The position numbers and the translations under genes are program-made. DNA of 64,000 nt from Microbacteriaceae bacterium PS02070 (GTDB lineage Bacteria > Actinomycetota > Actinomycetes > Actinomycetales > Microbacteriaceae), in contig JASCPE010000001.1 of NCBI GenBank assembly GCA_029959865.1, positions 496,001 through 560,000 on the forward strand. Reading direction: 5' to 3'. This document shows positions 8,042 to 15,943 of this stretch, piece by piece. How positions within the stretch are numbered: the stretch's first letter is position 1; the number at the start of each line of letters is the position of its first letter. Below the pieces are notes generated by a model that saw only the letters and a list, made by a program, of their open reading frames with translations, was not told where the DNA came from and did not search any database.

Positions 8042-10357
8042 GTGAGCACGCCCGTCGCAGACACCGTCGACAACGCCCTTTCAACGCCGGAGCGCGAGCA
8101 GCCGTATGCGGCGCTCGGCCTCAAGCCGGATGAGTACGAGCAGATCCGCGAGATCCTCGGCCGCCGCCCCACCAGCGGGGAGCTGGCGATGTACTCCGTC
8201 ATGTGGAGCGAGCACTGCTCCTACAAGTCGAGCAAGATCTACCTGCGCCGGTTCGGCGAGAAGGTCTCAGACGAGATGAAGACGCGCCTCATGGTCGGCA
8301 TGGGGCAGAACGCCGGCGTCGTCGACGTCGGCGAGGGCTGGGCGGTCACCTTCAAGGTCGAATCGCACAACCACCCGAGCTACATCGAGCCATTCCAGGG
8401 CGCCGCGACCGGCGTCGGCGGGATCGTGCGCGACATCATCTCGATGGGTGCTCGCCCCGTCGCGGTGATGGACCAGCTCCGCTTCGGCGCGATCGACAAC
8501 CCCGACACCGCCCGCGTCGTGCACGGCGTCGTCGGCGGCATCTCCTTCTACGGCAACTGCCTCGGCCTGCCGAACATCGGCGGCGAAACCGTGTTCGACC
8601 CGGTGTACCAGGGCAACCCACTCGTCAACGCCCTCGCCGTCGGCGTGCTCCGCCACGAAGACCTCAAACTCGCCAACGCGTCCGGCACGGGCAACAAGGT
8701 CGTGCTCTTCGGCGCCCGCACCGGCGGCGACGGCATCGGCGGCGCCTCGATCCTCGCCTCAGACACCTTCGCCGACGGTGGCCCGACCAAGCGCCCCGCA
8801 GTTCAGGTGGGCGACCCGTTCGCCGAGAAGGTGCTCATCGAGTGCTGCCTGGAGCTATACCAGGGCGACCTCGTCGAGGCGATTCAAGACCTCGGCGCCG
8901 CAGGAATCTCCTGCGCGACGAGCGAGCTGGCCGCCAACGGCGGATCCGGCATGCGCGTCGACCTCGAGCAGGTCCTGCTGCGCGACCCCTCGCTCACGCC
9001 CGAGGAGATCCTCATGAGCGAGAGCCAGGAGCGCATGATGGCGATCGTCGCACCCGACAAGCTCGATGCCTTCCTCGCCGTCACCGACAAGTGGGACGTC
9101 GAGACGAGCGTGCTCGGCGAAGTAACCGGCGACGGGCGCCTGGAGATCTTCTGGCACGGCGAGAAGATCGTCGACGTCGACCCCTCCACCGTCGCGGTCG
9201 ACGGCCCCGTCTACGAGCGCCCCGTCGCCTACCCGACCTGGATCGACGCGCTGCGCGACGACTCCGCCGCGGCCCTTCCCCGCCCCGACGACGCGGACGA
9301 CATCCGCGCTCAGTTCTTCGCGCTCCTGCAGAGCCCGAACCTCGCCGACACCTCGTGGATCACGAACCAGTACGACTACTACGTGATGGGCAACACCGCG
9401 CTGTCGTTCCCGGATGACGCCGGCATGATTCGCGTCGACGAGGAGTCCGGACTCGGATTCGCGATCGCGACCGACTGCAATGGGCGCTACTGCCAGCTCG
9501 ACCCCTATCAGGGAGCCCAGCTCGCCCTCGCGGAGGCGTACCGCAACGTCGCCGTCACCGGCGCGGTCCCGGCCGCGGTCACCGACTGTCTCAACTTCGG
9601 GAGCCCCGAAAACCCTGAGGTGATGTGGCAGTTCGGCCAAGCGGTCGACGGCCTCGCTGACGGCTGCCTGGAGCTCGGCATCCCGGTCACCGGCGGAAAC
9701 GTCAGCTTCTACAACCAGACCGGCGACACCCCGATCTTCCCGACCCCCGTCGTGGGCGTGATGGGCATCATCGACGACGTCGCCCGGCGCATCCCCTCGG
9801 GCTGGCAGGACGCAGGCGAGAACATCTACCTGCTCGGCGTCACCTCGAACGAACTCAGCGGCTCGCAGTGGGCAGCCACCGTGCACGACCACCTCGGCGG
9901 TCGGCCCCCCGCAGTCGACCTCGGCGCGGAACGCCGCCTGGCTGAGCTCCTCCACGCCGCCGGTCAGCAGTCGCTGATCTCCAGCGCCCACGACCTCTCC
10001 TCGGGTGGGCTCGCGCAGACGCTCGCCGAAGGCGTCATTCGCTTCGGCGTGGGCGCCCGCGTCTGGCTGAACGAGATCATCGAACGGGATGGCATCGACG
10101 CGGCCACCGCCCTGTTCTCCGAGTCCACCGGCCGGGTCATCGTGACGGTGCCCCGCGAGGACGACGTGAAGTTCCGAGGGCTGTGCGCGGGTCGGAACTA
10201 CCCCGTGCTGCGCATCGGCGTGACCGACCTCGCCCCGGGCGAAGAGGCGGCGCTCCAGGTGCAGGGCCTCTTCACCGCGCCGGTGAGTGAACTGCGCGGT
10301 GCGGCCCAAGGCACTCTGCCGGCCGCCTTCGGTGAGATCGTGCGGGAAATCGCATGA
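8042..10357 (+). CDS. purL: Phosphoribosylformylglycinamidine synthase subunit PurL
   Basis: A 771-residue small-type PurL, the ATP-dependent synthase subunit that turns FGAR into FGAM in purine synthesis together with PurQ (glutaminase) and PurS, which are not in this window. Visible hallmarks include [11 protein letters not shown] near the N-terminus, the [10 protein letters not shown] substrate motif, [10 protein letters not shown] in the first nucleotide site, and the second-half motif GNVSFYNQT. Length matches the family. The GTG start has a GGAG element about 10 nt upstream. Its stop overlaps the ATG of a very small membrane-protein gene. Confidence 0.97.
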   Translation: MSTPVADTVDNALSTPEREQPYAALGLKPDEYEQIREILGRRPTSGELAMYSVMWSEHCSYKSSKIYLRRFGEKVSDEMKTRLMVGMGQNAGVVDVGEGWAVTFKVESHNHPSYIEPFQGAATGVGGIVRDIISMGARPVAVMDQLRFGAIDNPDTARVVHGVVGGISFYGNCLGLPNIGGETVFDPVYQGNPLVNALAVGVLRHEDLKLANASGTGNKVVLFGARTGGDGIGGASILASDTFADGGPTKRPAVQVGDPFAEKVLIECCLELYQGDLVEAIQDLGAAGISCATSELAANGGSGMRVDLEQVLLRDPSLTPEEILMSESQERMMAIVAPDKLDAFLAVTDKWDVETSVLGEVTGDGRLEIFWHGEKIVDVDPSTVAVDGPVYERPVAYPTWIDALRDDSAAALPRPDDADDIRAQFFALLQSPNLADTSWITNQYDYYVMGNTALSFPDDAGMIRVDEESGLGFAIATDCNGRYCQLDPYQGAQLALAEAYRNVAVTGAVPAAVTDCLNFGSPENPEVMWQFGQAVDGLADGCLELGIPVTGGNVSFYNQTGDTPIFPTPVVGVMGIIDDVARRIPSGWQDAGENIYLLGVTSNELSGSQWAATVHDHLGGRPPAVDLGAERRLAELLHAAGQQSLISSAHDLSSGGLAQTLAEGVIRFGVGARVWLNEIIERDGIDAATALFSESTGRVIVTVPREDDVKFRGLCAGRNYPVLRIGVTDLAPGEEAALQVQGLFTAPVSELRGAAQGTLPAAFGEIVREIA

Positions 10358-10488
10358 GCGAGGATGACGACTACTCCGACCTGCGTGACAAGCATGCCGC
10401 GCGCACGCGATTCGTCGCGTGGGTCGCAATCATCTCTCTCGTGCTCGTCGGCGGCGGCGCCACGGTGTTGACGCTGCTCCTCGGCTGA
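10354..10488 (+). CDS. Small single-pass membrane protein coupled to purL
   Basis: A 44-codon ORF that opens on the ATGA overlapping the purL stop. It begins [20 protein letters not shown] and continues with one hydrophobic helix of about 23 residues ([15 protein letters not shown] and onward) to the end. The acidic N-terminus, basic junction and single transmembrane segment look like a real protein, not random sequence. I do not recognise the family. Four-base coupling to purL suggests co-translation; function unknown. Confidence 0.6.
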   Translation: MSEDDDYSDLRDKHAARTRFVAWVAIISLVLVGGGATVLTLLLG

Positions 10489-10523
10489 GCCTTCCCTCCC
10501 AGGACGCTTCCGGGGATACTCAC

Positions 10524-10529
10524 TACCAT
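10524..10529 (+). promoter_or_regulatory. -10 box of leaderless gene
   Basis: TACCAT followed by six bases (GGGAAC) and then the GTG at 10536. The spacing places the transcription start at the start codon, so this gene would have its own leaderless transcript apart from purL. Confidence 0.55.
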
Positions 10530-10535
10530 GGGAAC

Positions 10536-11369
10536 GTGGACGCGCTCATCGGCGTATTCGCCGAGCTCTGGTGGACGGTCCCCGCTGTGATGGCCGGCGG
10601 AACCGCAACGGTGTTCGTAGCGCGCAAGACGCGCGGCGGCAACGGGCGCGCGCGCCGGTTGGAGGTCACCGCAGCACTCCACGAGGTCGAGCGAGCGCAG
10701 ACCCGTGTCGCCGAGGCCCGAGCCTCGGTCGCACGCACGCGCGCGGACTACATGGCCATCAAAGCCCAGCGCGACTACCCGGCAATGGTGCAAGCGAAGC
10801 TCGCCCAGCGCGACGCGCGCCGAGAACTACGCGCCGCGCAAGCGGACATTCGCGCCCGACGCGCCAGAGTTCAGGCCGCGCGCGTTGCCCTGCGCACCAT
10901 TCCTCGCAACGAGCCGCGCGAGTATCCGCTCGGGCGAGTACTGGTCGCACACGACCAGGTGGTCTCCCGGTGGATGGAGTACGAGACGGACGTCGCGAAG
11001 CAGATCGCGTTCCCTGCGATGACCGATGCGCGCGTCCCGCTCACCGCTGCCTTTCTCGATGCATCCCACGTCGCGCGGGCGCTTCGCCCCGCCGGACCGA
11101 CCGCTCGCGTCTCCCCCGACCACTTCCTGAAGTATCGGGAGAGCGTCGCAGCACTCGCCGAGGCATTCGAGTCAGCCGAGAAGGAAGCATGGCGCATCGC
11201 GCGCGCCGAAGAGCGCCGCTCGCGCGTGTCGCGTCCCACTGCACCGCCGGTCCCCCTCGGCCCGTCAACGCCACCTCCCGCGAGCGAAGCGCCCGGGCTT
11301 ACGCCCCGCACGGCGCCTCCGCGCGACAGCAGCATCTGGCCCGTGCCGTCGCGTCGCCCCGCACCCTGA
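10536..11369 (+). CDS. Hypothetical membrane-anchored coiled-coil protein, paralogue A
   Basis: A 277-residue protein of unknown function. It has one N-terminal hydrophobic segment (LIGVFAELWWTVPAVMAGG), then an Arg/Ala-rich coiled coil (about 40-120), a conserved block VSRWMEYETDVAKQIAFPAM, and a Pro-rich disordered tail. The conserved block is shared with the next gene (VTARWLDYELDVAKLIAFPAM), so the two are tandem paralogues. The GTG at 10536 is preferred to an upstream ATG because it sits 6 nt after a TACCAT box and gives the hydrophobic N-terminus at the start. No enzyme motif seen. Confidence 0.75.
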   Translation: MDALIGVFAELWWTVPAVMAGGTATVFVARKTRGGNGRARRLEVTAALHEVERAQTRVAEARASVARTRADYMAIKAQRDYPAMVQAKLAQRDARRELRAAQADIRARRARVQAARVALRTIPRNEPREYPLGRVLVAHDQVVSRWMEYETDVAKQIAFPAMTDARVPLTAAFLDASHVARALRPAGPTARVSPDHFLKYRESVAALAEAFESAEKEAWRIARAEERRSRVSRPTAPPVPLGPSTPPPASEAPGLTPRTAPPRDSSIWPVPSRRPAP

Positions 11370-11416
11370 GGCGCACGCGAGAGCGACCTCGCCCCGAGTC
11401 GAGCACTCCAGCGAAC

Positions 11417-11422
11417 TAGCAT
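11417..11422 (+). promoter_or_regulatory. -10 box of second leaderless paralogue
   Basis: TAGCAT lies 7 nt before the ATG at 11430, the same leaderless arrangement as in the preceding paralogue. No clear -35 box. Confidence 0.5.
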
Positions 11423-11429
11423 GTTCGCT

Positions 11430-12158
11430 ATGGACGGCTTCTGGAACTTCGCCGGCAACTACTGGTGGTTGGTGTTCCCGCTCGGCGGCGTGCTCACGAG
11501 CGCGTTCTGGACCGTCAATGGTCAGGTCAAGGATGCCTCGAAGCGGCGGCACAAGCGGCGTCTGGAGATCCTGGAGGCGAAGGCACGGCTCCGTGCGAGC
11601 AGTGCCCAGCCCGCGGTCGCCCAGCTGCCCAGAGAATCAGTGGAGTCTGCGCCGTCCCAGGCCGCGCAGATCCAACGAGCAATGGATATCCACGACTCCG
11701 TGACCGCGCGGTGGTTGGACTACGAACTCGACGTCGCGAAGCTCATCGCCTTCCCGGCAATGAGTGACGGTCGACAAGACCTGACCGCGCGCTTCCTGCG
11801 CGCGAAGAAGGTCGCGGACCGCCTCCGCCCTGCCGCACCAGACACGAAGCTCTCCAAGGACGAGGTGACCGAATACCGCGACGCTGTCACCGACTTCGAG
11901 GTCGCCTTCGACCTTGCCGAGCGTGACGCTCGCCGGCAGAAGGATGCCGCGTTCAGCGAGACTGAGCGGGCCCGCTTGGACACGGCGAAACGCCTACTCA
12001 ACCTCGCGGTGGATGAAGCCGCCACCCCCGCAGAGCGGCAGTCCGCCTACCGACGCGTGCGTCAGCAGCTCGACGGGCTGATCGACGTCTCCGACGATGC
12101 GTATGACGTCCTCAAGGAACGTGTCGGTCTGCAGCTTCCGCCCGGCTCCCCCGCGTAG
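11430..12158 (+). CDS. Hypothetical membrane-anchored coiled-coil protein, paralogue B
   Basis: A 242-residue paralogue of the preceding gene. It starts MDGFWNFAGNYWWLVFPLGG, a short N-terminal membrane segment, followed by a Lys/Arg-rich helix, the shared RWLDYELDVAKLIAFPAM block, a matching LTARFLRAKKVADRLRPAAP stretch, and a longer helical C-terminus (SETERARLDTAKRLLNLAVDEA) that paralogue A lacks. The start is set at 11430, 7 nt after a TAGCAT box, rather than at the ATG at 11421 that overlaps that box. Function unknown; the pair has no sequence link to the flanking purL or TRIC genes. Confidence 0.75.
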   Translation: MDGFWNFAGNYWWLVFPLGGVLTSAFWTVNGQVKDASKRRHKRRLEILEAKARLRASSAQPAVAQLPRESVESAPSQAAQIQRAMDIHDSVTARWLDYELDVAKLIAFPAMSDGRQDLTARFLRAKKVADRLRPAAPDTKLSKDEVTEYRDAVTDFEVAFDLAERDARRQKDAAFSETERARLDTAKRLLNLAVDEAATPAERQSAYRRVRQQLDGLIDVSDDAYDVLKERVGLQLPPGSPA

Positions 12159-12228
12159 CCCTCGGCCGCGACGGGTCCCGCGAGTCGCGTGAATGCGCTG
12201 GGGTGTGCGCACGGCGAAGATGGGAACC

Positions 12229-12933
12229 ATGCCTGAGCCCGCGTTCATCATCCCGCTCTGGGCCGATCTTCTCGGCGTCGGCCTGGGCGGAATCCAGGGC
12301 GCGCTCTTCGCCTCCGGTTTCCGCGGTCAGCGCCGCCTCGACTTCTTGGGTGTGGCCATCATCGGCATTCTGATCGGGATGGGCGGAGGCCTCATCCGCG
12401 ACCTCCTGCTCGGCGTCGCGCCCGCGACGTTGCAGAGCAACTGGTACCTAATCACCGCCGCCGGTGCCGCGCTGATCGGAATGCTCCTGGCTGGGATCTT
12501 CGGGAGACTCAACCGGGTGATCGTCGGCCTTGATGCGGTGGTCATCGGCATGTTCGGCGCCTTCGGGACGAGCAAGGCGCTCGCGCTCGGCCTTCCGGCG
12601 ATCCCGGCGCTCTTCATCGGGGTTGCGGCAGCCGTCGGCGGCGGCGTCCTGCGCGACGTCATGATGGGCCTACCGGTTGCGATCATGCACGTCGGCTCGC
12701 TCTACGCGGTCGCCGCGGCCGCCGGCTGCACCACGATCGTCATCGCAGACGCCTTCGGCTTGGACACCGGCATCGCCGCGATCATCGGAATCGTCGTGAC
12801 CGCTGTCATCCGTGTTCTCGCCGTGATCTTCGATGTGTCCCTCCCCGAGCAGCGCATGCTGCATCGCCGCAAGGTCGCCGCCGAGACCGCCGCGATCACG
12901 ATCATCCGGAACGAAGACCCCCGCAACTCCTGA
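12229..12933 (+). CDS. TRIC-family (UPF0126) cation channel protein
   Basis: A 234-residue integral membrane protein of the bacterial trimeric intracellular cation channel family (YicG/UPF0126). It has about seven hydrophobic helices arranged as an internal repeat, each half carrying the glycine-rich GGGLIRDLLLG or GGGVLRDVMMG motif that lines the pore in solved homologues. Family members conduct K+ in vitro; the physiological role in bacteria is unclear. I start at the ATG at 12229 (MPEPAFIIPLW); ATGs at 12193 and 12220 are alternatives. It is monocistronic. Confidence 0.88.
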   Translation: MPEPAFIIPLWADLLGVGLGGIQGALFASGFRGQRRLDFLGVAIIGILIGMGGGLIRDLLLGVAPATLQSNWYLITAAGAALIGMLLAGIFGRLNRVIVGLDAVVIGMFGAFGTSKALALGLPAIPALFIGVAAAVGGGVLRDVMMGLPVAIMHVGSLYAVAAAAGCTTIVIADAFGLDTGIAAIIGIVVTAVIRVLAVIFDVSLPEQRMLHRRKVAAETAAITIIRNEDPRNS

Positions 12934-12948
12934 GACTGCAGGCCGGTC

Positions 12949-12998
12949 GCGAGACTGCAGGAAGAACCCGCTGTCTCACCACGGGCGTGCAGTCTCGC
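12949..12998. repeat. Inverted-repeat element, possible dispersed REP-like unit
   Basis: GCGAGACTGCA (12949-12959) is repeated in exact inverse as TGCAGTCTCGC (12988-12998) around a 28-bp centre. A direct copy of GAGACTGCAGG also begins at 12932. It lies just after the TRIC gene and before the GntR promoter. It could fold into a terminator-like hairpin, but the long centre and extra direct copy look more like a small repeated element. No second copy occurs in this window as far as I can see. Confidence 0.5.
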
Positions 12999-13045
12999 GG
13001 TGTGGGCGGGGGCGGGTGGGCCGGGCAGGGGCAAGAACGCGGGTG

Positions 13046-13110
13046 TTGACACGCGGGCATGTGGTGTGGTTCATTAGTCAAGTAAGTAACCAGATAAGTA
13101 AGGAGCGACA
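13046..13110 (+). promoter_or_regulatory. GntR-ABC operon promoter and probable operator
   Basis: TTGACA at 13046-13051 with a weak -10 (TTCATT, 13070-13075, 18-bp spacer). Just downstream, to the ribosome site AAGGAG, is an A/T-rich block with repeated AAGTAA units (13080-13102). Repeats placed between the -10 and the gene fit an operator for the YtrA-type regulator encoded immediately after. Confidence 0.55.
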
Positions 13111-13497
13111 GTGATCGAAGAGGGCAAGCCGATCTTCCTTCAGATCGCCGGGACCGTCGAAGACGCAATCGTCGACGGCTCGCTGGCGGAAGAGTCCCAA
13201 GCACCCTCGACGAATGAACTCGCTGCCTTTCACCGCATCAATCCCGCAACCGCCGCGAAAGGAATCGCCATGCTCACCGAAAAGGGCGTGCTGTACAAGC
13301 GCCGTGGCGTCGGCATGTTCGTCGCCCCCGGCGCCCGGCACCGCCTCCTCCTCGAGCGTCGTGAGGCCTTCGCGCAGCGGTTCGTGGACCCCTTGCTGGC
13401 CGAAGCCCACACCCTGGGCCTCGGCGCAGACGACCTGACCGACATGATCCGCGCGCGGGCCACGCTCGCCGACATCCCCGAAGGGAATGACCGATGA
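13111..13497 (+). CDS. GntR-family regulator, short YtrA type
   Basis: A 128-residue GntR regulator. The winged helix occupies residues 1-75 (PIFLQIAGTVEDAIVDGSL, then PSTNELAAFHRINPATAAKGIAMLTEKGVLYKRRG with the wing at the end). The remaining 50 residues are too short for a FadR- or UTRA-type ligand domain, as in the YtrA subfamily that controls adjacent ABC exporters. The GTG start has AAGGAG 5-6 nt upstream. It overlaps the ATPase gene by 4 bp and probably represses its own operon. Confidence 0.92.
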   Translation: MIEEGKPIFLQIAGTVEDAIVDGSLAEESQAPSTNELAAFHRINPATAAKGIAMLTEKGVLYKRRGVGMFVAPGARHRLLLERREAFAQRFVDPLLAEAHTLGLGADDLTDMIRARATLADIPEGNDR

Positions 13498-14402
13498 CCG
13501 CCGTTGTTGAGGTCCGAAACCTCACCAAGCGCTACAAGAACACCGTGGCCGTTGACGATGTCTCCTTCGACATCGAAGAGAACACGATCTATGGCCTCCT
13601 CGGCCGTAACGGTGCCGGCAAGACCACCGTGATGTCCATCCTCACCGCACAGAACTTCTCGACGAGCGGACAGGTCCGCGTCTTCGGGGAGAACCCCTAC
13701 GAGAACGCTCGCGTGCTCAGCCGGGTGTGCTTCGTGCGGGAGAGCCAGAAGTATCCCGAGGACGCGATGCCTAAGCACGCGTTCAAGACCGCTCGCCTCT
13801 TCTTCCCGCACTGGGACCAGGATCTGTGCGAACGGCTCATCAAGGACTTCCAGCTCCCACTCGACAAGCGAATCAAGAAGCTGTCCCGCGGTCAGCTTTC
13901 CGCCGTCGGTGTCATCATCGGCCTCGCGTCCCGCGCGGAGATCACCTTCTTCGATGAGCCGTACCTCGGGCTCGACGCGGTTGCACGGCAGATCTTCTAT
14001 GACCGCCTCCTTGAGGACTATGCCGAACATCCGCGCACCATCGTGCTGTCGAGCCACTTGATCGATGAAGTGTCGAACCTCATCGAACGCGTCATCGTGA
14101 TCGACCAGGGACGCATCTTGATGGACGAAGAGACGGATGTGATCCGAGAGGGCGCGGCGACCATTGTCGGGGAAACCGGTGCGGTCGAGGCCTTCATCGA
14201 GGGTCGCGAAGTGCTCCACCGCGAGAGCCTCGGCCACGTCTCCTCGATCACCATCATGGGCGCGCTCTCCCGCGAAGAGCGTCTCCGCCTGACGGAAGGC
14301 GGCCTCGACGTCGCCCCCGTCTCCCTGCAGCAACTGATCGTCCGCACCACCCAGCGCGCCGCCACGGAAGCGGTGGCTGCCGAGGAAGGAGCTCTGCGAT
14401 GA
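13494..14402 (+). CDS. ABC transporter ATP-binding protein
   Basis: A 302-residue ABC ATPase. Walker A is GRNGAGKTT (37-45), the signature is LSRGQ rather than the usual LSGGQ, and Walker B is ITFFDEP. A C-terminal extension of about 80 residues follows the ATPase core, as in exporters with a partner permease. Together with the GntR regulator and the six-helix permease downstream, it resembles the YtrA/YtrB-type export systems of Gram-positives that respond to cell-wall stress or peptide antibiotics. The substrate cannot be read from the sequence. Confidence 0.9.
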   Translation: MTAVVEVRNLTKRYKNTVAVDDVSFDIEENTIYGLLGRNGAGKTTVMSILTAQNFSTSGQVRVFGENPYENARVLSRVCFVRESQKYPEDAMPKHAFKTARLFFPHWDQDLCERLIKDFQLPLDKRIKKLSRGQLSAVGVIIGLASRAEITFFDEPYLGLDAVARQIFYDRLLEDYAEHPRTIVLSSHLIDEVSNLIERVIVIDQGRILMDEETDVIREGAATIVGETGAVEAFIEGREVLHRESLGHVSSITIMGALSREERLRLTEGGLDVAPVSLQQLIVRTTQRAATEAVAAEEGALR

Positions 14403-15100
14403 AACGCGTATCGAATGTCGTCCGGATGCAGCTCATCAACAGGGAGACGTACATCTGGTCACCCCTGATCATCTTGGGTGGCGCTTTCCTCATCACCCTC
14501 GCGATCTACGGGATCATCCTTTCAGCGGGCGTCGACGGCGACATGTACGGGGGTGGCGCGCAGGCACCGCTGTGGTACTTCGCGATCGTCGGCGTGCAGG
14601 CTCTGACGCTCACCTTCCCGTTCTCGCAGGCGATGAGTGTGACGAGGCGGGAGTTCTACCTCGGCACGCTCCTGACCGCCGCGCTGACGGCGGGGATCCT
14701 CGCGATCGTCTTCGTGATCGGCGGCCTCGTGGAGGAGCTCACCGGAGGTTGGGGCTTCGGAGGATACTTCTTCTACCTCCCGTGGGTGTGGGAGGCGGGC
14801 CCACTCGGTGCGGCAGCGTTCTTCTTCATCCTGGCGATGGTGTTCTTCGTGATCGGCTTCGCGGCGGCAACCATCTTCAAAAGGTTCGGGATGATGGTGC
14901 TCTCCGTCGTGCTGATCACCCTCACCCTTCTGCTCCTGGGTGCCATCTGGCTGATCACGGCCAATGGCTCGTGGATGGACGTGTGGGCGTGGTTCGCTGA
15001 GGCTGGGGTCGTGGGGCTCACCCTCTGGGGAGCGCTCCTGACCGCCGTCCTCGGGGTCCTGTCCTACTTCGCGCTGCGGCGAGCAGTTCCTGAACGCTGA
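14399..15100 (+). CDS. ABC transporter permease
   Basis: A 233-residue polytopic membrane protein with about six hydrophobic segments, including LIILGGAFLITLAIYGIIL near the N-terminus, LWYFAIVGVQALTLTF, a middle pair, and a final VVGLTLWGALLTAVLGVLSYF. It starts on the ATGA overlap with the ATPase gene, so the two are coupled and should form one transporter. There are no soluble domains. A strong hairpin 16 bp after the stop ends the operon. Export of an antimicrobial or lipid-like molecule is likely from context; not proven. Confidence 0.88.
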   Translation: MKRVSNVVRMQLINRETYIWSPLIILGGAFLITLAIYGIILSAGVDGDMYGGGAQAPLWYFAIVGVQALTLTFPFSQAMSVTRREFYLGTLLTAALTAGILAIVFVIGGLVEELTGGWGFGGYFFYLPWVWEAGPLGAAAFFFILAMVFFVIGFAAATIFKRFGMMVLSVVLITLTLLLLGAIWLITANGSWMDVWAWFAEAGVVGLTLWGALLTAVLGVLSYFALRRAVPER

Positions 15101-15115
15101 TCGCACGCACGCGCT

Positions 15116-15147
15116 GACGGGGGTACTTCGAAAGGAGTACCCCCGTC
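15116..15147. terminator. Bidirectional hairpin terminator
   Basis: A perfect 12-bp stem (GACGGGGGTACT at 15116-15127 pairing with AGTACCCCCGTC at 15136-15147) with an 8-nt loop, placed between convergent genes. No U-tract follows on either strand, as is common in high-GC actinobacteria. On the minus strand it lies within an open reading frame that has not yet met a stop codon. Confidence 0.75.
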
Positions 15148-15148
15148 G

Positions 15149-15553
15149 GTGCGTGATCGGGTCGAGCACGTCGTCGACATCGGTTCCCGCCACGAGCTGC
15201 GCGGCGATCGCGACGCGATCCGCTTCCGGCGTCTCGTCGTCGTACAGGTCGGTCAGCAACGCCCGCACAACGGCACCGAAGCTCGGGTACTGCGCTGACG
15301 GCTCGTCGCGTTCCGCGTCCCACGACACGAAGGTTCCATCGTCCGCGGAGAAGACCGTCACTGCGCCTCGTGACCACAGGGGCACGAGATCGTCGCGGCC
15401 GGAGTCTTCAATCACCGACCACGCTGGGGCGCCCACAGCCTGAACATGGGAGGAGAGCGCCTCGTGCAGCGCTTCGCCGCCTTCGATTGCGAGGGTGATG
15501 ACCGTGCCTGGCAACCCGCGTTCGCGGATCCGTGTTGCCAGGTCGTCGCTCAT
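15149..15553 (-). CDS. Hypothetical SUKH/SMI1-like protein lacking a stop codon
   Basis: Coding begins at the ATG at 15553, one base after the chorismate mutase stop (TGAGATG). About 135 codons look genuine (for example PLWSRGAVTVFSADDGTFVSWD, then SFGAVVRALLTDLYDDE) and loosely recall SMI1/KNR4-type proteins; that assignment is weak. The frame then enters the 12-bp hairpin without a stop and stays open to 14522, antisense to the ABC permease, where the residues look like ordinary shadow translation. Neither other minus-strand frame has a stop before the hairpin. The listed end marks the last supported codon, not a true terminus. Confidence 0.5.
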
Positions 15554-15554
15554 C

Positions 15555-15842
15555 TCAGCGCTCGGCCGCCTCGGTGTGGTGTCGGATGACTTCCGCGACG
15601 ACGAAGGAGAACCATTTCTGCGCGAACTCCGGATCGAGGTCGGCCTCTATCGCGAGGCGGCGCAATCGCGCGACCTGCTCCTCTTCGCGTGCGGGATCCG
15701 ACGGTGGCATGTCGTGCTCGGCCTTGAGTACACCGACCTGCTTCGTGCGGCGGAAACGCTCGGCCAGCATGAAAACCAGGGCCGCATCGATGTTGTCGAT
15801 GCTCGCGCGCAGTTGCAGCAGTTGGTCGCTCGGGTTCGTCAT
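15555..15842 (-). CDS. Chorismate mutase (AroQ-type)
   Basis: A 95-residue all-helical chorismate mutase of the AroQ class, converting chorismate to prephenate for Phe/Tyr synthesis. It shows the family pattern LRASIDNIDAALVFMLAERF, then VGVLKAEHDMPPSDPAREEEQVARL with the active-site Arg, Lys and Glu positions, and a final helix WFSFVVAEVIRHH. Two adjacent ATG codons (15845 and 15842) follow GGGGAGG; the second gives better spacing. It lies about 100 bp after the lactonase gene on the same strand and is coupled to the stop-less gene downstream. Confidence 0.88.
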   Translation of the reverse strand: MTNPSDQLLQLRASIDNIDAALVFMLAERFRRTKQVGVLKAEHDMPPSDPAREEEQVARLRRLAIEADLDPEFAQKWFSFVVAEVIRHHTEAAER

Positions 15843-15943
15843 CATCGCCTCCCCTTCGAGACTACCGGGCATACCCTCGCGCCGTTCGGAGATGACCGCG
15901 CGTTCCACCCGCTCGATCGACCTCTCCTGCGCCCACGCAGACA

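Noticed and set aside
7738-8133. Possible 131-codon gene before purL
   Set aside because: It overlaps purL by 92 bp, has no ribosome site and no family-like pattern.
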